A DNA stretch of 64,000 nucleotides from JAJDAT01 sp964570665 (lineage in GTDB: Bacteria; Nitrospinota; Nitrospinia; Nitrospinales; JAJDAT01), in contig CAZMZH010000008.1 in the NCBI GenBank assembly GCA_964570665.1, forward strand, positions 1-64,000, in the 5' to 3' direction. Below the pieces are notes generated by a model. The model made no database searches. It was not told where the DNA came from and saw nothing but the letters and a program-made list of their open reading frames with translations. The position numbers were made by a program, and so were the translations under genes. Shown here one piece after another: positions 45,257 to 54,857 of the stretch (positions within the stretch are counted from its first letter, which is position 1; each line of letters starts with the position of its first letter).

Positions 45257-46744
45257 ATGAATAACTCTAGTTCCAATAATCGAATCCTAAAGGGAATCGG
45301 CTCGTCTGTTGTGAATCAGGTTATTCTTGCCGTTCAAGGAATTGTTTTGGTTCCTTTTTTTCTAAAAGCTTGGGGAGTCGATGAATATGGTCATTGGTTA
45401 ACTTTAACGGCATTTGTATCCTATTTAACTCTACTAGATCTTGGCGGGCAAAATTATTTTGCAAATGTATTAGCCATTAGCTTCGCGAAAAAAGACACTG
45501 ACGAATTTTTTCACAGATTATCTGAAGGAGTTTCTTTATTCTTATTTCTTGGAATATTCGGATTTGGAGCATGGACGGCGATAATTTGGTATGGATCAAA
45601 TTGGTCGTTTCCTGGGTTAGAACGTACTTTACTTTATGATGAAGCGTGGATTTTAATATTTATGGGCGCTTTTTTCCTTCTCGTTTCAAATGTAGGCGGC
45701 GTTTATTCCACGATTTATAGAGCCACAGGATTATTTGCTCGAGGAGCAATGATAGGTAATGGGATGAGAATCCTAAGTATTGTTATATCCATGTGTTTGC
45801 TCTATTTCTCGATAGAACCTAAAAACTTTGCCGCTTTTCAGTTTATTTTTGGAGGACTTTGGTGCTCTGTTTTTTTGTGGGACTCAAGGAGAAAAATTGA
45901 GGGAAGTCATAAGGTTAAAATTAATATTACGAATGCGAAAACAGGATTAAAACATCTAAAAAGTTCTTTTTATTTTTGGATATTGGCCTTCTCACAAGCT
46001 ATTAAACAACATGGGACGTTAATTATATTAGCTTCTTTTACAAATCCTCTTACGGTTTCAACATTTGCAACGCATCGTGTTTTGTCGAATTTTGCGGGAT
46101 ATATTAGAGTTTTGTTGCAAGGACCGGTACTACCCGAGTTAAGTTTTTTGTGGGGGCAAGATCGTGTAAAAGAATTATATGAGTTTATTTTGATTTCGTT
46201 AAAGTGGGTGGTTGTGCTCACAGGGACCGCGTCTATTTTAATATGGTTTGCTGGTTCGTTGTTTTACCCAGTCTGGACTGGAAACGAATTAGAGAGTCAT
46301 CCCTATTTGTTTTTTTTACTATTAGTACAAGGAGTTCTTGTCTCTGGAAGCCAAACTGCCTCTTGGGGATTGTTAGCCACAAACCACCATCGGTCTATGG
46401 CTCAGTGGTCATTTGCGAGTTCTTTTTTAACATTGGGATTAGCCTATTATTTGGCTCCTCGATATGGCGTTACCGGGATTGTTTGGGCGGGGGTCTTTAG
46501 CGAGCTTTCAATAGGAGTATTAGTTTTCCCTGCTTTATGTGGAAGATTTTTTAAAACATCTTCACTTCCAATCTATCGGGCTTTTATTAATGGATTGCTG
46601 ATTTTGTGTCCTTTTATGGGACTAGCGTATTTGATAGATGGTTTGTTTTCTAAGCTTAGCTCTACTTTAATTCTTGTGTTTCTAGGGTTGATTGTAGCCT
46701 TTATGTTTAAAGGGAATCCGGAGTTAAAGAAGCTAAAAATTTAA
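45257..46744 (+). CDS. Wzx-type polysaccharide flippase
   Basis: The 495-residue protein has twelve or so membrane helices. The N-terminus (GIGSSVVNQVILAVQGIVLV, LKAWGVDEYGHWLTL) is that of MOP/MATE-like O-unit flippases, which move the lipid-linked repeat unit to the periplasm. Charged residues line several helices as usual. It sits in the middle of the glycosyltransferases. Confidence 0.88.
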   Translation: MNNSSSNNRILKGIGSSVVNQVILAVQGIVLVPFFLKAWGVDEYGHWLTLTAFVSYLTLLDLGGQNYFANVLAISFAKKDTDEFFHRLSEGVSLFLFLGIFGFGAWTAIIWYGSNWSFPGLERTLLYDEAWILIFMGAFFLLVSNVGGVYSTIYRATGLFARGAMIGNGMRILSIVISMCLLYFSIEPKNFAAFQFIFGGLWCSVFLWDSRRKIEGSHKVKINITNAKTGLKHLKSSFYFWILAFSQAIKQHGTLIILASFTNPLTVSTFATHRVLSNFAGYIRVLLQGPVLPELSFLWGQDRVKELYEFILISLKWVVVLTGTASILIWFAGSLFYPVWTGNELESHPYLFFLLLVQGVLVSGSQTASWGLLATNHHRSMAQWSFASSFLTLGLAYYLAPRYGVTGIVWAGVFSELSIGVLVFPALCGRFFKTSSLPIYRAFINGLLILCPFMGLAYLIDGLFSKLSSTLILVFLGLIVAFMFKGNPELKKLKI

Positions 46745-46775
46745 TTTATGTTGGTGTTTTTCGAAAAATTTAATA

Positions 46776-47540
46776 ATGAGACTATCCAAAAAAATTTGTA
46801 AGCTGATCTTTAATAGTTTTCCTTTTTTACAACGATATAACCTACGACTAAGCCGTTTTGTATTGGAAGAAATAAAATCTCGACATGTAGAATTAAGCGG
46901 TTTGTTCTCAATGGATGACGCTCAAGGAATTGCTAACGATAAATTATTAGACTTATCTCTTTCAATCATTGATCGAGCTAGAAAAACTAACCTCACTTTA
47001 TTGAAAGAACGAAACGCGCCAGATTTAGTTCATACTTGGCCTGGAGAGCATTATAAACTTCTCTGTGCTTTAGTTGAAGAATTGCAGCCGTCTACAATTA
47101 TAGAAATTGGGACCTATACGGGATTAAGCGTTTTGGCCATGATGCCATCTCTGCCAAAACATTCGAAATTAGTTACCTTTGATATATTACCTTGGCAGAA
47201 AATTGAAAATTCTTTTCTCCAGCCTCAAGATTTTAATGATGGAAGACTCTCTCAGGTTATTTCTGATTTAACCCAAATCGAAAACGCCAAAAAACATGCA
47301 TCTCTATTACAATCCGCCGATTTAATTTTTATCGATGCGGCTAAAGATGGATTTATGGAAAAGATACTATTTGAAAACCTAAGTGAAATTGGATTGAAAA
47401 AAAATGCGCTCATTGTATTTGATGATATTCGTTTGTGGAATATGTTGGCATTTTGGCGAGAAATATCTCTTCCCAAACTAGATTTAACGAGTTTTGGGCA
47501 TTGGACAGGAACCGGCTTGGTAGATTGGAATGTTGACTAG
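46776..47540 (+). CDS. SAM-dependent methyltransferase, class I, O-methyltransferase-like
   Basis: The 254-residue protein has the SAM motif I TIIEIGTYTGLSVLAM, motif II region LVTFDILPW, DLIFIDAAKDG and ALIVFDDIR. This pattern (IDAAKDG, IVFDD) is close to cation-dependent O-methyltransferases. It probably methylates a sugar hydroxyl of the repeat unit. Confidence 0.8.
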   Translation: MRLSKKICKLIFNSFPFLQRYNLRLSRFVLEEIKSRHVELSGLFSMDDAQGIANDKLLDLSLSIIDRARKTNLTLLKERNAPDLVHTWPGEHYKLLCALVEELQPSTIIEIGTYTGLSVLAMMPSLPKHSKLVTFDILPWQKIENSFLQPQDFNDGRLSQVISDLTQIENAKKHASLLQSADLIFIDAAKDGFMEKILFENLSEIGLKKNALIVFDDIRLWNMLAFWREISLPKLDLTSFGHWTGTGLVDWNVD

Positions 47541-47567
47541 CGTATCGTCTAAAATTTGGAGAGTAAG

Positions 47568-48551
47568 TTGAGAGAAAAAGCTTTAGATATACAAAGAGAG
47601 GGATTCAATACCGATTTGCATCTTTCTAATTATTGGAAAAAGCAATTAGCCTGTCCAAAATGTCAGTTAAGTCTAAAGCCGCAAGATGGCAACAATTCTT
47701 GCGAAGGTTGTGGGTTTGATTTTAATTTAAAAAATGGCGTTCTTAGTTTTGGAAAGGGAGACGATTTTTACGACGAACATGGCTTCACCCGTACGGGGCG
47801 TAATTTCTCAAATAATTTGCTTGGCTGTCTTGGTCTATATTACGTTCGTCAACATCATCTTTATTATATCAGCCGCTTAGTTTCAAAAGGTTCGACGATT
47901 GTTGAATTAGGGTGTGGCGGTGGTTCTCGTTATTTAGCGTCTCAATATGAAATCCTTGGCGTCGAATTATCGTCCACTTCTGCACAACAGATTACGAGTG
48001 TTTATAATTCTGTGGTTCAAGGTTCAGCCATTTCCATTCCAATAGAAAGCGAAAGCGCTGACGCCATAGTTTCAAGCTTTTTATTAGAACATCTGGATGA
48101 AGCAAATGTAACTCTTGCTATGCAAGAAATGTTTCGCGTTTTAAAGCCTAATGGAGTCATGATTCATTATTTCGATTTAGACTCGAATGGACCTTTTTTT
48201 AATTGGGCTAAAAAACAGCCGTGGTATCAAGAAATTTTTGTCGATTCAAGAGGGCATTTTGGGTTGCGTTCTTTTAACGACTGGGAAGATGTTTTTAAGA
48301 AGGCGGGATTCCAAATTGAGAAAAGCAAGTTTTCATGCAAGACCTGGTTCCAGGATCTTTCTATTTGGTCAGCCTTAGACGATCCTTCTGTAAAGGGATT
48401 GCCAAAATTAATTGGAAAAATAGCCCTTTTTGTTTCTCGAAAGTTTGGTTGGATGGGCCAAATTCTATTTACTATTATGGATGATTTTATAGATAATTTT
48501 TTGCCAGACCGCTGGGCCGCAAAAGTGATTTTAACTCTCAGAAAACAATAG
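47568..48551 (+). CDS. Class I methyltransferase with N-terminal zinc ribbon
   Basis: TTG 47568 is preferred: ggagag sits six bases upstream, whereas TTG 47556 would overlap that site. Residues near the N-terminus form a two-pair zinc ribbon (CPKC...CEGC), as in Trm112-type domains. The methyltransferase fold follows with IVELGCGGGSRYL, SADAIVSSFLLEHL and EMFRVLKPNGVMIHY. The role is likely sugar methylation or modification within the cluster. Confidence 0.82.
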   Translation: MREKALDIQREGFNTDLHLSNYWKKQLACPKCQLSLKPQDGNNSCEGCGFDFNLKNGVLSFGKGDDFYDEHGFTRTGRNFSNNLLGCLGLYYVRQHHLYYISRLVSKGSTIVELGCGGGSRYLASQYEILGVELSSTSAQQITSVYNSVVQGSAISIPIESESADAIVSSFLLEHLDEANVTLAMQEMFRVLKPNGVMIHYFDLDSNGPFFNWAKKQPWYQEIFVDSRGHFGLRSFNDWEDVFKKAGFQIEKSKFSCKTWFQDLSIWSALDDPSVKGLPKLIGKIALFVSRKFGWMGQILFTIMDDFIDNFLPDRWAAKVILTLRKQ

Positions 48552-48555
48552 AAAA

Positions 48556-49560
48556 ATGAAAATTCTTTATACGGGTTCGTTTCGGGTTGGCAGCCTCACG
48601 GAAGCGAGAAGGCAGGCATTATTTGATCTTGATTATGAAACGTTTACTTTAGATCGAGTCCCTTATCTAGATAGAGGGAACTTTTTATATAAAAAGCTTC
48701 AAATGCATCTACATATCGGACTTGGAATAGATTCTTACAATAGAGACCTTATAAGTTTAGCGTTAAAAAATAAACCTGATTTAATTTACATAGATATGGG
48801 ACTTTGTCTTAAACCTAATACTGTCAAAAAATTAAAATTGACGACGCCAAATTTGGTTCATTATACGTCGGAATTTTTTGGTTTTCGCACATATACGTAT
48901 AGGCATTTTTTTGAGTCGATTGATCTTTACGATTGCCATGTGATTACTAATGATTTAGTGATTCCGGATCTTGAGAAAAGAGGGGCTGCAAAGATTTTAA
49001 AAACCGAGTTTAGCTTTGATACAAATCTCCATAAACCTCAGAGTTTAACTAAAGAGGAGCATGAAAAGTATAAAGCAGATGCAGTGTTTATTGGCCATTG
49101 GGAACCTGAAACTGAATTGAAAATAGCGGCCTTAAGAGAAGCGGGAATTAAAGCTAAGGTGTGGGGGCCAGGGTGGAGTCGAGCGAAATCTTTAAACGAC
49201 AGAAAATTAATTTCTCCAATTTTTGGAGAGGAATATGTGAAAGCTCTGGCTGGAGCAAAGATTTGCCTAGGTTTTTTATCTAAATGGAACTTCAACACTT
49301 CAGCTAGTAGAACTTTTGAAATTCCAGCTTGTGATGGTTTTTTATTAGCAGAGCGAACGGAAGAACATCTTTCTTATTTTGAAGAGGATAAAGAGGCTGT
49401 TTTCTTTGAAACCGTTCCCGAGTTAGTAGAAAAGGCAAAATATTTTTTAGATAATGAAGAAAAACGCTTGAAGATTAAGGATGCAGGGCATAAGCGTTGT
49501 CTTAATTCTGGATATTCGCATCAAGCTCGTATGCAAAAAATTTTGGAGGCCCTGGCTTGA
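48556..49560 (+). CDS. CgeB-like glycosyltransferase
   Basis: The 334-residue protein has ADAVFIGHWEPETELKIAAL and GAKICLGFLSKWNFNTSAS, then RTFEIPACDGFLLAERTEEH, the typical C-terminal block of CgeB-like GT-B enzymes. Its last codons contain ggagg, which serves as ribosome binding site for the next gene. Confidence 0.8.
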   Translation: MKILYTGSFRVGSLTEARRQALFDLDYETFTLDRVPYLDRGNFLYKKLQMHLHIGLGIDSYNRDLISLALKNKPDLIYIDMGLCLKPNTVKKLKLTTPNLVHYTSEFFGFRTYTYRHFFESIDLYDCHVITNDLVIPDLEKRGAAKILKTEFSFDTNLHKPQSLTKEEHEKYKADAVFIGHWEPETELKIAALREAGIKAKVWGPGWSRAKSLNDRKLISPIFGEEYVKALAGAKICLGFLSKWNFNTSASRTFEIPACDGFLLAERTEEHLSYFEEDKEAVFFETVPELVEKAKYFLDNEEKRLKIKDAGHKRCLNSGYSHQARMQKILEALA

Positions 49561-50675
49561 ATGTTTTAGTTCTTTCATCGGAATTCCCTCCCAAAGTGGG
49601 CGGTATTGGAACATTTGCTTATAACCTCTCAATTGGATTGGCGAAAGCTGGCAAAAAAGTGAAAGTTCTCACTTTTGGAAGCGGGTATTCCAAAAACGTG
49701 GAAGAAAATCTGGAAATTTTTCAAATCCATGCTTTTTGGAATAAAAAGATCGTCAAAATTTTTCCTCTTACGCTTTGGGCTATATGGATTTGTTTTAAAA
49801 GTAAACCGGGAAAAATTTTAGCTATGGTTTGGACACACGAAGGAATTGTGGGTTTCTTGATAAAGAAAATATTAAACGTAAAATATATTTTAATGACACA
49901 TGGAAGTGAAATTCTAAGGCATAGAGACGATTTAAATAAACAAGTTATTATGAAGAAAGTTTTTGAAGAAGCTGAATCTATTTGTGCGAATAGTAACTTT
50001 ACAAAAGAACTCGTTGCTTCTCTTGGATTTAAGGATTTGTCGATTTCCGTTATTAATCCGCCAATTTCCTTGCGCAAAATAAAAACCGACGACAAAATTG
50101 ATCAAAAGTTTGATCTTCAAGGTAAACGCGTTTTGTTAACTGTTTCTCGATTAGTTCCAAGAAAGGGACACGCTCTAGTTATTGAGGCATTGGCGCAGCT
50201 TTTACCCTCCTATCCCGATTTGTTTTATGTTATGACTGGGAAGGGAGCGTATGGAAAAGAATTAGAGGGAATTGCTAGAGAAAAAGGTATTTTAGACCAT
50301 GTAAAAATTACTGGTTTTTTGACAGATCAAGAAGTGTCTCAGTTATATCGCCGTTGTGAAATTTATGTTTCTCCATCGGTAGAAGTTAATAAAGATATTG
50401 AAGGCTTTGGGATTTCTTTAGCGGAAGCAAGCGCTCATGGAAAACCGGTTATTGCTGGGCAGTGCGGAGGGGTGACCGATGCGGTATTGGATGAACAAAC
50501 CGGGTTGTTGATTAAGAAACCTACCGTAGAAAAACTTGTTGTTTGCATTTCTCGCCTATTAGAAGATGAATCGTTAAGGGATAGGCTTGGTAGCTCGGGA
50601 AAAAAATTTGTTGAAGATGAGCTCAATATTTTTGAGCAAGCGCAAAAATTTCAAAAGATATTAAATTTTAATTGA
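49557..50675 (+). CDS. Family 4 glycosyltransferase
   Basis: TTG 49557 overlaps the preceding TGA and has GGAGG (49545-49549) seven bases upstream, so translation is coupled. The 372-residue GT-B enzyme shows EFPPKVGGIGTFAYNLS, LTVSRLVPRKGHALVIEAL and EGFGISLAEASAHGKPVIAG with the ExxE-type donor site. It adds a sugar with retention of configuration. Confidence 0.92.
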   Translation: MNVLVLSSEFPPKVGGIGTFAYNLSIGLAKAGKKVKVLTFGSGYSKNVEENLEIFQIHAFWNKKIVKIFPLTLWAIWICFKSKPGKILAMVWTHEGIVGFLIKKILNVKYILMTHGSEILRHRDDLNKQVIMKKVFEEAESICANSNFTKELVASLGFKDLSISVINPPISLRKIKTDDKIDQKFDLQGKRVLLTVSRLVPRKGHALVIEALAQLLPSYPDLFYVMTGKGAYGKELEGIAREKGILDHVKITGFLTDQEVSQLYRRCEIYVSPSVEVNKDIEGFGISLAEASAHGKPVIAGQCGGVTDAVLDEQTGLLIKKPTVEKLVVCISRLLEDESLRDRLGSSGKKFVEDELNIFEQAQKFQKILNFN

Positions 50676-50750
50676 ATGAAGAACGATAATGAGTCTATGT
50701 ATTTTGTTTATAATTTAAAAAACGATTTAAAAAGTAATTGGTGATGGGTT

Positions 50751-52016
50751 ATGTTTATTGATAATCTCCCGCCTATTATTTTTTTAATCTTACTAGCTTT
50801 TTTCGTTTACTCTTTTACTAAAAGTTGGTTTTTCCCAGGCGCTCTTTTCCCATTATTTTGGGCATTTAGTTGTATGCTCCCATTCACGGTTCCTAATCTA
50901 GAAGTTTGGTCGGGGGCGTTATGGTGGATAGCTATTAGTTGCTTAGCAATGAGCGTTGGAGGTCTTTTAGGATTTCAGCTAGGTTTTCCAAGGCAATCCA
51001 AAACAAAAACTTCTAGAGATGAAATAATAACATTTTGGAAACCCGTGGCTACTCTAGTGGGCAGTTTTTTGGCAGGGTTTATTTATGTGATATATGTGCA
51101 AATTAAAGGCGTAAATTTAAGCTTAGCAGATCATCAATTGCCGATTTATTCCAAATTTTTGCTAGCTTTTATGTTTTGTGGCCCATTAATCGCGGGTATG
51201 ATCAAGGCCTCAAAAGTATTGCCAGCAGGGCTTGGTTGGTTAACTATTACTCCGATTATTCCCTCCGCAATGTTAGCCATTTTATTTACGGGCCGATCTC
51301 AAATTTTTCAGCCGATTTTGTATTGGGTAGCAGGTTATTTTGCGTATCAGGTTTACCTAAAACACGGCCAAGTGGCTCTATTTAAGATCCGAAATATTAT
51401 AAGCGTTTTAATTTTTGTACTTGTTTTTGTGATTATTGGGATGGGGCTTAATATGTTACGGGGGTTTCGATCCGATATTGTTAGCTCCGAAGAAAAAATA
51501 CAAGTTTTTGTCGCTTATGCCAGTTGGGATGAATTTTTTCTTCGTTGGGATAGGTTTCGTTATTTAGCTTTTGGAAATGTAGCGTTTTTTTCAAAATATT
51601 TTGAAAGGGCTTGGGATTTTCCTCCCCCTCTTCATTATGGAGCTTTGATATTTGCAGGGCCTCTGAAATTATTGGGAATTAGAGATAGAACGCCTTTCGA
51701 AACGCAAAACATTGACGATGGCGTAAATCCAAATGTTTACACAGGGTTTAGGCCTCCGATAGATGATTTTGGGATGGCTGGATCTTTTTTGTGGTGGTTT
51801 TTATATGGAGGAGTATTGGGTTTTTCATATGTCAAAGTTGTCCATGGTAGAAATCCAGTTTACTGTGTTTTCTTAGTCTCCTGTTATGTGGATCTAGCTC
51901 TTTTCGGAGGTTCATTTTTCAGATACAACTCAGTCATATTGAGCTATGTAATATCCTTAAGTTATTTAAAGTGGTCCACTTCCCAAAAAAATAAGGAAAT
52001 ATATAGTTCGATATGA
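50751..52016 (+). CDS. Wzy-like O-unit polymerase (predicted)
   Basis: The 421-residue protein has about ten membrane helices and one large periplasmic loop (about 245-345, DRFRYLAFGNVAFFSKYFE... PPIDDFGMAGSF). This topology fits oligosaccharide repeat-unit polymerases, which have poor sequence conservation. No other polymerase is in the cluster, so this is the best Wzy candidate. Its end overlaps the next start (ATGA). Confidence 0.75.
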   Translation: MFIDNLPPIIFLILLAFFVYSFTKSWFFPGALFPLFWAFSCMLPFTVPNLEVWSGALWWIAISCLAMSVGGLLGFQLGFPRQSKTKTSRDEIITFWKPVATLVGSFLAGFIYVIYVQIKGVNLSLADHQLPIYSKFLLAFMFCGPLIAGMIKASKVLPAGLGWLTITPIIPSAMLAILFTGRSQIFQPILYWVAGYFAYQVYLKHGQVALFKIRNIISVLIFVLVFVIIGMGLNMLRGFRSDIVSSEEKIQVFVAYASWDEFFLRWDRFRYLAFGNVAFFSKYFERAWDFPPPLHYGALIFAGPLKLLGIRDRTPFETQNIDDGVNPNVYTGFRPPIDDFGMAGSFLWWFLYGGVLGFSYVKVVHGRNPVYCVFLVSCYVDLALFGGSFFRYNSVILSYVISLSYLKWSTSQKNKEIYSSI

Positions 52017-53266
52017 ATATATGGCTGACCCAAACCGGCGAATGCTATCCTTTTCAAGGAAATGTGATTTTGATGCGAACCGGTTTATTGGCTAAAACTT
52101 TAATCGAAAGAGGACATTCTGTCGTTTGGTGGGGAGCAAACTTTTATCACTCAGAAAGAATTAAATTGTTTAGAGGGTATAAAGAAATAAAAGAAAGCGA
52201 CAGTTTTCAAATTAACTTGTTAAAAGGAGTTCCATACAATAAAAACTTTTCGCTTAAAAGATATTTGCATCACAAAAGATTAGCAAAAGAATTTAAAATT
52301 AAAGCCCTAGGTAAAAAGCTTCCGGATATTATTGTGACTTCTATGCCTATATACGATTTGGCATATGAAGCCGTAAAATTTGCCAATTTGAGAAATATCC
52401 CCGTCCTAGTGGACGTAAGAGATTTATGGCCAGATAATATAATTAATAGACTGCCTACTTATTTGAAAGAACTTGGCAAGCTGGGGCTTTTTAGAGATTT
52501 TCAAAAAACACGGCACGCTTTAAAAAAATGCGACAGTATTATCGCCGTTTCTGAAGGTTTTATGCGATGGGCTTTACAAAAAGCTGGGAGAAGTAAAAAC
52601 CAAAATGATCGAGTATTTTACCTAGGCGCTCAAAAGTTAATTACGGAACCTTCTTCAAAAAAAAATGAAAACCTTGAGAAACTATTAAAATTAACAAAAG
52701 ATAAAAAAACTTTTGTTTTTTTGGGGACGTTTGGCCGTTCTTATGAGCTTTTACTGTTAGCCGATGCAGCCAGATTAATCTTCGAAAAAGGAAGAGACGA
52801 TATTTATTTTATTTTAGCGGGAACAGGCGAATACTTTGACGAGGTGACAGCTGCGACAAATGATTTGAAAAATTTTTGCTTAACTGGATGGTTAAAGCAA
52901 AATGAAGCTCGCGATTTACTTGCATCCGCATATGCTGGGATGAACCCCGTTCGTTCAATAGAAGACACGATTAATAATAAAGTGATGCAGTATTTTTCTT
53001 TTGGATTGCCTATTATTTCTTCCTTAGAAGGAGAAATGGTTGATATTTTGGATAGAGAAAGCTTGGGGTTGTCATATGCCCCTGGAGATTTGAAAACTCT
53101 TGTTAAAAATATATTAAAGCTTGCGGACGATTTAAATTATAGGAACCAAATGGCAAAAAATGCCGAAGCTGCTTTTAAAAATATGTTTGATGGAAAAATG
53201 ATTTACGAAAAATATGCGGACCATATTGAAAATTTACACAATTTAAAAACTAAGAAAAAGAGATAA
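52013..53266 (+). CDS. Family 4 glycosyltransferase (WbuB-like)
   Basis: The 417-residue GT-B enzyme has NVILMRTGLLAKTLIERGHS, VLVDVRDLWPDNI, FVFLGTFGRSYELLLLADAA and MQYFSFGLPIISS. VDVRDLWPD is typical of WbuB/FnlC-neighbour GT4 enzymes that act on N-acetylated deoxyhexoses, which agrees with the dehydratase at 38311. Acceptor unknown. Confidence 0.88.
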   Translation: MNIWLTQTGECYPFQGNVILMRTGLLAKTLIERGHSVVWWGANFYHSERIKLFRGYKEIKESDSFQINLLKGVPYNKNFSLKRYLHHKRLAKEFKIKALGKKLPDIIVTSMPIYDLAYEAVKFANLRNIPVLVDVRDLWPDNIINRLPTYLKELGKLGLFRDFQKTRHALKKCDSIIAVSEGFMRWALQKAGRSKNQNDRVFYLGAQKLITEPSSKKNENLEKLLKLTKDKKTFVFLGTFGRSYELLLLADAARLIFEKGRDDIYFILAGTGEYFDEVTAATNDLKNFCLTGWLKQNEARDLLASAYAGMNPVRSIEDTINNKVMQYFSFGLPIISSLEGEMVDILDRESLGLSYAPGDLKTLVKNILKLADDLNYRNQMAKNAEAAFKNMFDGKMIYEKYADHIENLHNLKTKKKR

Positions 53267-53271
53267 AATAA

Positions 53272-54099
53272 TTGATTAGAATTAAAAGCGTTTTAAAACA
53301 AATCTTCCGATTTCTTAAAAAAAGTTTTCCTAATTTTAATTGGGATTCTATTTTATTAAACGTTTTCCCAATTTATAAAGAAACGGTTCGATTGTTATAC
53401 GGCAGCAAGATCATTCTAAATATTATTGTTGGAAACCTTGAACGCTATGCCATGACGAAGATGGTTTTTAAGGTTATGCCTTATTCTTTAGTTGGAATTG
53501 ATGGGTTGGAAACAACTTACGTATTAGCCAAAGAATTAAACAAAAAAGGAATTAAAGGAAGTTTTTTGGAATTAGGAGTCGCTCAGGGAGGATGCTCCGC
53601 TTTAATTTGCGATGTCGCTTTTAAAGAAGTATCGGGTCTTGATCGTGAGGTATGGCTTTTTGATTCCTTCGAAGGGTTGCCAGAGCCTTCCGAAGAAGAC
53701 TTTGAGGAGGGGGAAACTGGAAATCATTTGAGACCCTTACCAGTGGGGTCGTGTTTGGGAGAGTTAGAGTTTGTTGAAAAGTTATTGTTTGAGAAATTTA
53801 GCTTTTCCCGAGAGAAAGTTCATCTTGTGAAGGGATGGTTTCAAGATACGCTGCCCATTCAGTCCAAAAAGCTCAATGGCATTGCCCTGTTAAGGATGGA
53901 CGGAGATTGGTACGATTCCACAAAAATTTGTTTAGATAATCTTTATGACAAGGTTGTTAATGAAGGAGTCGTAATTATTGATGATTATGAAAGCTGTTAT
54001 GGTTGCAAAAGAGCGGTTGATGAATTCATAGAGACTAAGCGTTTAAATGTGTCGCTTCAATTAGATGGGCGAGGCGGAGGTTATTTTATTAAAAAATAA
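53272..54099 (+). CDS. TylF/macrocin-O-methyltransferase family protein
   Basis: The 275-residue protein has the family pattern GSFLELGVAQGGCSALI, VWLFDSFEGLPEPS, KGWFQDTLP, LLRMDGDWYDSTKICLDNLY and VVIIDDYESCYGCKRAVDEF. TylF enzymes O-methylate sugars with Mg2+. The acidic D-x-D in MDGDWY and IIDDY are probable metal ligands. The TTG start at 53272 is accepted with only a weak Shine-Dalgarno. Confidence 0.88.
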   Translation: MIRIKSVLKQIFRFLKKSFPNFNWDSILLNVFPIYKETVRLLYGSKIILNIIVGNLERYAMTKMVFKVMPYSLVGIDGLETTYVLAKELNKKGIKGSFLELGVAQGGCSALICDVAFKEVSGLDREVWLFDSFEGLPEPSEEDFEEGETGNHLRPLPVGSCLGELEFVEKLLFEKFSFSREKVHLVKGWFQDTLPIQSKKLNGIALLRMDGDWYDSTKICLDNLYDKVVNEGVVIIDDYESCYGCKRAVDEFIETKRLNVSLQLDGRGGGYFIKK

Positions 54100-54233
54100 A
54101 ATCAGTTTTAGATTCTATTGGTTAATTATGTAAATGGTAATCCCTAATAATAGACAAATTAGTTGTGGTCAGTAAATCTTAGAAATATGAATTATTAAAA
54201 GTATTTTTTAATTATTTTTTTCCGAAATTTGCC

Positions 54234-54839
54234 TTGAAAAGAATTTTTGACGTAATTTCCTCTTGTTTTGGCTTATTAGTATTAGCTCCCTTTTTTCTTG
54301 TCATCGCTATTCTTATAAAGCTGGAGTCGTCCGGGCCTATTTTTTATAGAGGCGTTAGGGCTGGAAAAGACGGCATCCCTTTTCAAATTTATAAATTTCG
54401 CACAATGGTGGACAAAGCTGAAAAACTAGGGGGAGGAACTACGGCTTTAGGAGATCCTAGAATTACTATTATAGGTAAATTTCTAAGAAAGTTTAAATTT
54501 GACGAATTGCCGCAAGCCTTGAATATCCTTAAAGGAGAAATGAGCGTCGTTGGCCCAAGACCCGAGTTGACTAGATATACGGATATGTACGACGACGAAG
54601 AGAAAAAGATTTTAAGCGTATTGCCTGGAATTACCGATTACAGTTCAATTGAATTATTTTCTCTTGATGAAATTGTTGGAAAAGAGAATGCCGATCAAGT
54701 TTTTGAAGAAAAAGTATTAAAGAAAAAAAATGCTCTCCGATTGAAATATGTTTACGAAAATAATTTTATTGCTGATATGAAGATAATTTATAAAACGTTT
54801 GTATTAGTTTTTAAAAAAATCTATAAATTTATATTTTAA
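54234..54839 (+). CDS. Initiating phosphoglycosyl transferase (PglC/WcaJ C-terminal type)
   Basis: The 201-residue bacterial sugar transferase has one N-terminal re-entrant helix and the motifs ESSGPIFYRGVRAGKDG, FQIYKFRTMV and KFDELPQALNILKGEMSVVG with PRPELT. It is the short form, without the four extra helices of WbaP. It puts the first sugar phosphate on undecaprenyl phosphate and so starts the repeat unit. Starts at TTG 54234. Confidence 0.93.
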   Translation: MKRIFDVISSCFGLLVLAPFFLVIAILIKLESSGPIFYRGVRAGKDGIPFQIYKFRTMVDKAEKLGGGTTALGDPRITIIGKFLRKFKFDELPQALNILKGEMSVVGPRPELTRYTDMYDDEEKKILSVLPGITDYSSIELFSLDEIVGKENADQVFEEKVLKKKNALRLKYVYENNFIADMKIIYKTFVLVFKKIYKFIF

Positions 54840-54857
54840 CCTATTGCCATCACGCTT